From Sphingomonadaceae bacterium (lineage in GTDB: Bacteria > Pseudomonadota > Alphaproteobacteria > Sphingomonadales > Sphingomonadaceae), in contig JAFAZM010000343.1 in NCBI GenBank assembly GCA_019239785.1, positions 1 to 8,573 on the forward strand: DNA of 8,573 nt, in the 5' to 3' direction. The position numbers and the translations under genes are program-made. Positions 3,699-8,573 of this stretch are shown piece after piece (position 1 is the stretch's first letter; every line of letters begins with the position of its first letter). The notes beneath the pieces were generated by a model. It saw nothing but the letters and a program-made list of their open reading frames with translations, ran no database searches and had not been told where the DNA came from.

Positions 3699-6242
3699 TC
3701 ACACCCCCGGCAGCACCTGGTTGGCTTCGCCCCAGCCCTGGAGCGGCCGTGACGCGCTCCTCTCCAGCAGCAGCTCCGCGTCGCGAACACTGAAGCGGGC
3801 GCCGGATTCCATCTCGTCAAGTTCCTCCCAATTGATCGGCGCGGCGACCGGGGCGCCTTCGCGGGCGCGGGCGGAATAGGGCATGATCGCGGTCGCGCCG
3901 CGCTGGTTGCGCAGATAGTCGACGAAGATCCGCCCGGTTCGTTTCGCCTTGGACAAAGCGGCGGTGAAACGCTCAGGCTCGGCCTCGGCGAGCGCCAGCG
4001 CGAAGCGCTGGCAGAAATCCTTCACCTCCGGCCACTCCGCCTTGGGCGTCAGCGGCACGATCACGTGGACGCCCTTGCCGCCGGTCAGCATCGGGAAGGT
4101 GGTGAGGCCCATGTCGGCGAGATGGATGCGCAGGTCCTTCGCGGCCTTCTTGACCAGCTCGAAATCGAGGCCGACGTCGGGGTCGAGATCGAACACCATC
4201 CGGTCCGGCTTCTCGACGTCGACGACCTTCGAGCCCCAGCCGTGGAACTCGATCGTCCCCATCTGCACGCAGGCGATCACGCCGGCGCTGTCCTCGACGT
4301 AGAGATAATCCTCCTTATGCCCGTCCTTCTCGCGGATCGGGACATGGTGGACGTGCGGCCCGAACGTGCCGCTGTCATGCTTCTGGAAGAAGCATTTCTT
4401 CGCCCGACCCTGCGGGCAGCGGACCAGGCTGATCGGCCGGTTGGCGGACCACACCGCCATCGGCGCGCCCATCGTCCGGTAATAATCGGCGAGCTCGCCC
4501 TTGGTGACCTTGGCGTCGGGGAAGATGACGCGGTCCGGATTGGAGATCCTGACGTTGTCCGTCTCGGGTTCGGGCAAAGCTTGCGGCACTTCGGCGACCA
4601 CCTCCTTCGCCTGCTTGTCGCCGCGCAGGCCGAGGAAGCTCGCGTGGCGTACGACATTGTCGCCGGTGAATTCCGCGAAGGCAATCTCCGCGACCAGCTC
4701 CGGCTTCACCCAGTGCGCGCCGCGCGCCTCGGCACGGGGGACGGGTGCGGCAGCCTTGGCGGCGGCGAGCTTGTCGAGACGCGCGCGGAGGTCATGCTGC
4801 ACGTCCATCGAGAAGCCGGTGCCGACCTTGCCGGCATAGCGGAGCTTGCCATCCTCGTTGAGCCCGAGCAGCAAAGCGCGGAAGCCGCGGCCCTTCTTGT
4901 CGCTCTCGCTCCAGCCGATGATGACGAACTCCTGGCGCCGGGTGCATTTGATCTTGAGCCAGGTCTTGGTGCGGGCGTGGCGATAGGGGGCATCGGCCTT
5001 CTTAGAGATGATCCCCTCCTGGCCGGCCTTGCACATGGCATCGAGCAACTGCTCGCCTTTGCCGATGATATGGTCGGCATAGAGGATGAAGGGCGGCCGG
5101 CCTTCGCCGACCAGAGCGGCGAGGCGCTGCTTGCGCTCGAGATTGGGCAGGGCTTCGAGCTTCTCGCCGTCGATCTCCAGCGCGTCGAACAGGAAGAGGC
5201 TGAGGCCCCGGCCGCCCTCGGAGATCGCCTGCTGGAGCGCGGAGAAGCCGGTATTGCCCTTCTCGTCGAGCGCGACGATCTCGCCGTCGAGCAGGGCGCT
5301 GTCGCACTGGATGCCCTGCGCCGCTTCGACGATCTCCGGGAATTTGTCGGTCCAGTCGAGCCCGGTGCGGGTGTAGATCCTGGCCTTGCCGCCGGCGAGC
5401 GCCAGCAGGCAGCGATAGCCGTCATATTTCATCTCGTGCAGCCAGCCGGAGCCGGAGGGGACGGTGTCGACGAGCGTGGCCTTCTGGGGTTCACGGAACT
5501 TGGGAAACTTCACTCCTCCCCTTTGAGGGGAGGTGGCGCGCGAAGCGCGACGGAGGGGTGTCAGCGTTCGGCGACTTTCTTCGGATTCCGACACCCCCCC
5601 ACCACGGCGCTTCGCGCCGCGGTCCCCCTCCCCTCCAAGGGGAGGAATTTCCTTCGCCTTCTTCCCCGCGGCGATCTCGTCCATCGTCCGCCCCGTCTTC
5701 ACGGAGGTGAGATAGGCGTCGGTGAGCCCGGTCGGGCTGCCGGCGAAGGCGTCGTCGACCTTCTTCAGCATCCAATTCTCGGCGCGCTCGCCGGGGCGGG
5801 GCTTCAGGCGGAACATCACCCATTCGCCCTGCATCCGCTCGCCGTCGAGGGTGAAGTGAAGGTGGCCTTCCTCAAGCGTCTTGCGAGGATCCTTGCCTGG
5901 CGCCGGAGTCCAGCGGCCGCGGTCCCAGAGCATCACCGTGCCGCCGCCATATTGGCCCTTGGGGATCGTGCCCTCGAAGGTGGCGTAGGAGAGCGGATGG
6001 TCCTCGGTGCGCACCGCGAGGCGCTTGTCGGCGGGATCGAGGCTCGGCCCGCGCGGCACCGCCCAGCTCTTCAGCACCCCGTCCAGCTCGAGCCGGAAAT
6101 CGTAATGGAGCCTTGTGGCGTCGTGCTTCTGCACCATGAAGGCGTGGCTGTCGCCGGCCGCGAGCTTGCCGGCGGGCTCCGCGGTCTTCGCGAAGTCGCG
6201 CTTGCGGTTGTAGACGGCGAGTGGGTCGGATTTACGCGGCAT
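3699..6242 (-). CDS. ligD: ATP-dependent DNA ligase LigD (phosphoesterase-ligase-polymerase), bacterial NHEJ
   Basis: This 847-residue three-domain repair enzyme trims, fills and seals Ku-bound double-strand breaks. Residues about 30-160 are the 3'-phosphoesterase domain, with H40, H46, D48, R50 (HDATRLHYDFR) and H82/Y86 in the positions of the Pseudomonas active site. Residues about 247-545 are the ATP-dependent ligase, with the adenylated lysine K272 in EMKYDGYR and later LDGEIVALDE and GIISKKADAPY motifs. Residues about 560-840 are the primase-like polymerase, with metal-binding D685 and D687 (FDLDPD) and D775 (FVDYLRN). The PE-LIG-POL order matches Pseudomonas rather than Mycobacterium. 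The start is ATG 6242; its ribosome site is weak. ku lies 105 bases upstream on the same strand, so co-expression is likely. About 45 residues between the first two domains (near 199-243) are encoded by an inserted palindromic repeat that keeps the frame open. All catalytic residues checked are present. Confidence 0.97.
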   Translation of the reverse strand: MPRKSDPLAVYNRKRDFAKTAEPAGKLAAGDSHAFMVQKHDATRLHYDFRLELDGVLKSWAVPRGPSLDPADKRLAVRTEDHPLSYATFEGTIPKGQYGGGTVMLWDRGRWTPAPGKDPRKTLEEGHLHFTLDGERMQGEWVMFRLKPRPGERAENWMLKKVDDAFAGSPTGLTDAYLTSVKTGRTMDEIAAGKKAKEIPPLGGEGDRGAKRRGGGVSESEESRRTLTPLRRASRATSPQRGGVKFPKFREPQKATLVDTVPSGSGWLHEMKYDGYRCLLALAGGKARIYTRTGLDWTDKFPEIVEAAQGIQCDSALLDGEIVALDEKGNTGFSALQQAISEGGRGLSLFLFDALEIDGEKLEALPNLERKQRLAALVGEGRPPFILYADHIIGKGEQLLDAMCKAGQEGIISKKADAPYRHARTKTWLKIKCTRRQEFVIIGWSESDKKGRGFRALLLGLNEDGKLRYAGKVGTGFSMDVQHDLRARLDKLAAAKAAAPVPRAEARGAHWVKPELVAEIAFAEFTGDNVVRHASFLGLRGDKQAKEVVAEVPQALPEPETDNVRISNPDRVIFPDAKVTKGELADYYRTMGAPMAVWSANRPISLVRCPQGRAKKCFFQKHDSGTFGPHVHHVPIREKDGHKEDYLYVEDSAGVIACVQMGTIEFHGWGSKVVDVEKPDRMVFDLDPDVGLDFELVKKAAKDLRIHLADMGLTTFPMLTGGKGVHVIVPLTPKAEWPEVKDFCQRFALALAEAEPERFTAALSKAKRTGRIFVDYLRNQRGATAIMPYSARAREGAPVAAPINWEELDEMESGARFSVRDAELLLERSASRPLQGWGEANQVLPGV
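5514..5646. repeat. ~133-bp palindromic repeat inserted in frame within ligD
   Basis: The outer ends are inverted repeats, TCCTCCCCTT (5514-5523) and AAGGGGAGGA (5637-5646). Each arm contains its own small palindromes: CCTCCCC/GGGGAGG, and GCGC-gaa-GCGC on one side or GGCGC-ttc-GCGCC on the other. The arms meet around GGGGTGTC (5555-5562) and GACACCCC (5590-5597). The whole can fold as a long imperfect cruciform. Read in the ligD frame it gives a basic, Gly/Arg/Ser-rich linker at about residues 199-243 with no stop, between the phosphoesterase and ligase domains. I recall very similar elements between genes in sphingomonads and other alphaproteobacteria; inside a gene, this one resembles the in-frame palindromic elements of Rickettsia. 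Confidence 0.88.
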
Positions 6243-6262
6243 GGCTAAGAGGCCCGCTCACC

Positions 6263-6327
6263 CTGAGCCTGTCGAAGGGCCTTTTTTCTACCGGCCAAAG
6301 AGGAGGAAAGGGCTTCGACAGGCTCAG
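6263..6327. repeat. REP-like inverted pair between ku and ligD
   Basis: CTGAGCCTGTCGAAG (6263-6277) and CTTCGACAGGCTCAG (6313-6327) form a perfect 15-bp stem around 35 bases, inside the 105-base ku-ligD spacer. The unit is a typical REP-like core of sphingomonad-type genomes. In the ku-ligD transcript the hairpin would sit just before the ligD start. It has no T-run on the minus strand, so it is not a classical terminator for ku, but it could stabilise or attenuate the message. Confidence 0.82.
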
Positions 6328-6347
6328 CCCGAACGGGTGAGAGAGAG

Positions 6348-7217
6348 TCATGCCCTTTTGCGCGCCGGCGCGGCCTTTTTCGCCGGCGCGGCCTTCTTCG
6401 CGGCCGGGGCCTTCTTCGCAGGCTCCTTCGCGCCAGGCCGCTCGATCGATTTCTTCAGCGCGGCCATCAGGTCGACCACGTTCGAGCCGCGGCGGGGGGC
6501 TTCCCCTCCCTCCTCGGTCTCGATCCTTTTGCCCTTCGACTTGCGCTCGATCAGTTCGCGCAGCGCATCGACATAGCGGTCGTGGAACTTGGACGGATCG
6601 AACTTGGCGGTCTTCTTGTCGATCAGGGCCTCGGCCAGGTCGAGCATTTCCGGGTCGGGCTTGCTGTCGGGAATGTCGCGGAAATAGCCCTGCGCCTTCA
6701 CCACCTCGTCGGAATAGCGCAGGGTTTCCAGCAATATGCCGCGGCCGCAGGGCTTCAGGCTGACGATATATTCGCGGCCCCTGAGGGTCAGCTGGCCGAT
6801 CGCCACCTTCTTGGTGTCGCGCAGCGCTTCGCGCAGCACGACGAACGCCTCCTCGGCGAGGTCGTCGGCCGGGACGACATAATAAGGGCGCTCGTAATAA
6901 AGAGGGTCGATCTCGTTCGAATCGACGAACTGGGTGAGCTCCAGCGTCTTCTTGCTCTCGAGCTTGACCGCCTCCAGCTCCTCGTCGTCGAGCAGCACGT
7001 AGCTGCCCTTCGAGACCTGATAGCCCTTGACGATCTCGTCCGGATCGACCGGGCCGACGCCCGGCACCACCTTCTCATATTTGATCCTCTTGCCGGTCGG
7101 CTCGTGGATCTGGTTGAAGGCGATGGTCGCGCCGGAGCGCGTCGCCGAATAGATTTCCACCGGGATCGAGACCAAAGCGAGCCTGATCTGTCCCTTCCAA
7201 TAAGGCCGTGCGGCCAT
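6348..7217 (-). CDS. ku: Ku homodimeric DNA end-binding protein, bacterial NHEJ
   Basis: This 289-residue protein forms a ring on double-strand DNA ends and recruits LigD. The start is ATG 7217 with GGAGG six bases or so upstream. The frame is open further 5', but nothing upstream resembles Ku. The N-terminus PYWKGQIRLALVSIPVEIYSAT and the following FNQIHEPTGKRIKYEKVVPG are diagnostic of the Ku core, which continues through YYERPYYVVPADD and GQLTLRGREYIVSLKP to about residue 225. The conserved NVVDLMAALKKSIE helix lies near residue 250. The last ~27 residues are a Lys/Ala/Pro tail (KKAAPA repeats), like the basic C-terminal extensions that help bacterial Ku bind DNA. It is followed 105 bases later by ligD, forming the usual two-gene NHEJ unit. 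No regulator site was identified with confidence. Confidence 0.97.
   Translation of the reverse strand: MAARPYWKGQIRLALVSIPVEIYSATRSGATIAFNQIHEPTGKRIKYEKVVPGVGPVDPDEIVKGYQVSKGSYVLLDDEELEAVKLESKKTLELTQFVDSNEIDPLYYERPYYVVPADDLAEEAFVVLREALRDTKKVAIGQLTLRGREYIVSLKPCGRGILLETLRYSDEVVKAQGYFRDIPDSKPDPEMLDLAEALIDKKTAKFDPSKFHDRYVDALRELIERKSKGKRIETEEGGEAPRRGSNVVDLMAALKKSIERPGAKEPAKKAPAAKKAAPAKKAAPARKRA
6364..6417 (-). repeat. Three 18-bp tandem repeats encoding the Ku basic tail
   Basis: Units 6364-6381, 6382-6399 and 6400-6417 are near-identical 18-mers. They differ mainly by ttttt/ttctt and gccggcgc/gcggccgg. On the minus strand each codes six residues of the KKAAPA type. Because the unit is a multiple of three, gain or loss of a unit would change tail length without breaking the frame. 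Confidence 0.75.
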
Positions 7218-7295
7218 GTCCTGCCTCCGATCGTATCGCGGGCGATTCAATAAATGGAGGGGAGGACGGTTCCGTGCATCCCTCGCCATCCCGGC

Positions 7296-7394
7296 CCCTT
7301 CGACGCCGCCTGCGGCGGCGCTCAGGATAAACTGCGTCCACGATCTCAGGCCGATAAGGCCGACTTTACGTCCACGAGACCCGGCCTTCGCCGG
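7296..7394. repeat. REP-like remnants and a small hairpin between lrp-type gene and ku
   Basis: The 185-base gap between the Lrp-family stop and the ku start holds two repeat fragments. CCTTCGAC...GCTCAGGAT (about 7297-7327) is a REP-like unit with its centre replaced by GCCGCC-tgc-GGCGGC (7305-7319). CCGGC-cttc-GCCGG (7381-7394) is a compact hairpin followed by GGTGACGG, a form I recall as frequent in alphaproteobacteria. The second hairpin begins 9 bases past the Lrp-family stop and may help end that transcript, although it lacks a T-run. Confidence 0.6.
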
Positions 7395-7402
7395 GGTGAC
7401 GG

Positions 7403-7879
7403 CTATACCGGGATTTCCGTCGTGTATTTCACCTGCCGCAGCGCGAAATTGCTCGCGGCGGTGGCGACGCTGGGATGGGCAAGGACGCCCTGGCGGATGA
7501 AGCGGTCGTAATCGGCGACGTCCCGAACCGCGATGCGCAGCAGATAATCCCATTCGCCGGACATCGCATAGCATTCGACGATCTCGTCGCGGCCCTCGAT
7601 GAAGCGCTCGAAATCGGCGCGCGATTCCTGGCTCTGGCGGGTCATCCGCACCTGGCAGAGCACGTTGACCGAGCGGCCGAGCTTGGCCGGATCGGCGAGC
7701 CGGACCGAGGCCCCGAGCACGCCTTCCTTCTCGAGGTTCCGCACCCGCCGCCAGACCGAGGCGGCCGAGGCCCCGACGCTCTCCGCCAGGGCGGCATGGC
7801 TGAGGCTCGCGTCGCGCTGAAGGGCGCGGACGATTCGGCGGTCCACTGCATCGAGCTGATAGCCTTCGCTCACGTTCAC
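7403..7879 (-). CDS. Lrp/AsnC-family transcriptional regulator
   Basis: This 158-residue DNA-binding protein carries an N-terminal winged helix-turn-helix (residues about 9-62, LDAVDRRIVRALQRDASLSH, then ESVGASAASVWRRVRNLEKEGVL). The C-terminal RAM effector-binding domain (about 75-150) includes ECYAMSGEWDYLLRIAVRDVADYDRFI. Family members form dimers to octamers, bind amino acids or related metabolites, and commonly control amino-acid metabolism and themselves. The start is taken as GTG 7879; GTG 7873 is an alternative. Neither has a clear ribosome site. A 16-bp palindrome begins ten bases upstream, so autoregulation is plausible. The divergent neighbour is an aspartate/aromatic aminotransferase, a likely target. 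The effector cannot be read from the sequence. Confidence 0.93.
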   Translation of the reverse strand: MNVSEGYQLDAVDRRIVRALQRDASLSHAALAESVGASAASVWRRVRNLEKEGVLGASVRLADPAKLGRSVNVLCQVRMTRQSQESRADFERFIEGRDEIVECYAMSGEWDYLLRIAVRDVADYDRFIRQGVLAHPSVATAASNFALRQVKYTTEIPV

Positions 7880-7888
7880 GGCTTAGCA

Positions 7889-7904
7889 TGAAACGTGCGT
7901 TTCA
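7889..7904. promoter_or_regulatory. Palindromic operator candidate in the Lrp-aminotransferase divergent gap
   Basis: TGAAACG (7889-7895) and CGTTTCA (7898-7904) are perfect inverted 7-mers around TG. The site lies 10 bases from the regulator's GTG start and 83 bases before the aminotransferase ATG. Lrp-family proteins bind imperfect palindromes of about this length with A/T-rich flanks, so this is the best candidate for an autoregulatory site. The link to this regulator is inference. Confidence 0.55.
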
Positions 7905-7986
7905 CAAATGGCCGGTATTGCGCTAAGATTGATAAGGTTTTGCGCGTGGCTTCGCCTAGGTTAGATCGGCAGCTTCGGAGGCGTGG

Positions 7987-8573
7987 ATGGAACAGGGGCT
8001 CATGCTCAGCGACAAGCCGACACTTTTGGCGAGGCTCCAGGCGCAGCCCGCGGATCCGCTGCTCGCTTTGATCGCGCTCTGCAACGACGATCCGCGCCCC
8101 GGCAAGATCGACGTCGGCGTGGGCGTCTATCGCGATGCGGCCGGCAACACGCCGATCCTGCGCAGCGTCAAGGCGGCCGAGAAGATCCTCTGGGAGACGC
8201 AGGAGACCAAGGCCTATCTCGGCTCGCAGGGCGATGCTCGCTTCGTCGAATTGATCAAGCCGATCGTGTTCGGCGAGAGTGCGATCGGCGACGACCGCAT
8301 CGTCGGCGTGCAGACGCCGGGCGGCTGCGGCGCGCTTCGGCTGGGCGCCGAGTTGATCGTCCGCGCCGATCCCAATGCCCGCATCTATGTCGGCACGCCG
8401 ACCTGGCCGAACCACGAGCCTCTGATCGGCGAGGCCGGGGTCGAGATGGTCGACTATCCTTATTATTCCAAGGAGAGCCGGACGATCAGCTTCGATCGGA
8501 TGATGGACGCGCTTGGCGGCGCGCGCGCCGGCGATCTTATCCTGCTGCACGGCTGCTGCCACAATCCGACCGG
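7987..8573 (+). CDS. Class I aspartate/aromatic-amino-acid aminotransferase, 5' part
   Basis: The frame starts at ATG 7987 with GGAGG at 7977-7981, five bases ahead, and runs open to the window edge: 195 full codons of an expected ~395. The product is a PLP-dependent transaminase of the AspC/TyrB branch, which moves the amino group between aspartate or aromatic amino acids and 2-oxoglutarate in the cytoplasm. Visible motifs are KIDVGVGVYRD (residues 40-50), QTPGGCGALR (phosphate-cup region), PTWPNH (tryptophan that stacks on PLP) and HGCCHNPTG at the end, whose N193 corresponds to the PLP-contacting Asn194 of the E. coli enzyme. The catalytic lysine lies beyond the window. An in-frame ATG at 8002 is a weaker alternative start. 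Aspartate versus tyrosine preference cannot be decided from this half. Confidence 0.94.
   Translation, partial: MEQGLMLSDKPTLLARLQAQPADPLLALIALCNDDPRPGKIDVGVGVYRDAAGNTPILRSVKAAEKILWETQETKAYLGSQGDARFVELIKPIVFGESAIGDDRIVGVQTPGGCGALRLGAELIVRADPNARIYVGTPTWPNHEPLIGEAGVEMVDYPYYSKESRTISFDRMMDALGGARAGDLILLHGCCHNPT

Noticed and set aside
4065..6248. A 727-codon open frame antisense to ligD
   Set aside because: It is a mirror of ligD codon structure in GC-rich DNA, has no ribosome site or family motif, and ligD itself has complete domains and catalytic residues.
7218..7889. Upstream extension of the ku frame to 7889
   Set aside because: It runs antisense-free through the Lrp-family gene in a different frame and shows no Ku homology; the Ku N-terminus and a good GGAGG site fit ATG 7217.
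1..8573. CRISPR array, tRNA, rRNA or prophage genes
   Set aside because: No regularly spaced direct repeats, no tRNA-like cloverleaf with CCA-proximal motifs, no ribosomal RNA signatures and no phage protein families were seen by eye.

Overview
The window looks like a piece of a GC-rich alphaproteobacterial chromosome, most probably a sphingomonad (Sphingomonadales). This is inferred from strong G/C preference at third codon positions, TTG and GTG starts, protein sequences that read like sphingomonad homologues, and several families of small palindromic repeats (REP-like 'CTGAGCCTGTCGAAG' units, CTCCCC...GGGGAG elements, 'CCGGCcttcGCCGG' hairpins) that I recall as common in that group. No database search was possible.

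Layout. (1) Positions 1-993 hold two truncated copies of a TelA-family (toxic anion resistance) gene facing each other and joined in a fold-back near 335-342. The arms are about 89% identical in DNA, with mostly silent differences. (2) Positions 994-1506 contain no convincing protein gene. They hold a 22-bp dyad upstream of telA, an orphan rho-independent terminator on the plus strand preceded by another hairpin, and a 115-bp nested-hairpin repeat. (3) Positions 1507-2609 hold a two-gene electron-transfer operon: a periplasmic cytochrome c' followed, with a 4-base TTGA overlap, by a membrane cytochrome b561. (4) Positions 2668-3531 encode an AraC-family regulator on the plus strand. A second copy of the nested-hairpin repeat lies in the convergent gap that follows. 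(5) Positions 7217-3699 on the minus strand hold a complete bacterial non-homologous end-joining locus: ku, then ligD (phosphoesterase-ligase-polymerase). A REP-like dyad lies between the two genes, and a ~133-bp palindromic repeat is inserted in frame inside ligD. (6) Positions 7879-7403 (minus) encode an Lrp/AsnC-family regulator. It is divergent from a class I aspartate/aromatic aminotransferase that starts at 7987 and runs off the window. A near-perfect 16-bp palindrome between them is a candidate Lrp operator.

How the genes work together. Ku binds double-strand DNA ends and recruits LigD, which processes, fills and seals them. Cytochrome b561 and cytochrome c' probably form a membrane-to-periplasm electron-transfer pair. 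The Lrp regulator probably controls the neighbouring aminotransferase, itself, or both. No CRISPR array, tRNA, rRNA, insertion sequence or phage gene was seen. The most unusual features are the in-frame palindrome in ligD, the diverged telA fold-back, and the two nested-hairpin repeats whose sequence differences preserve base pairing.
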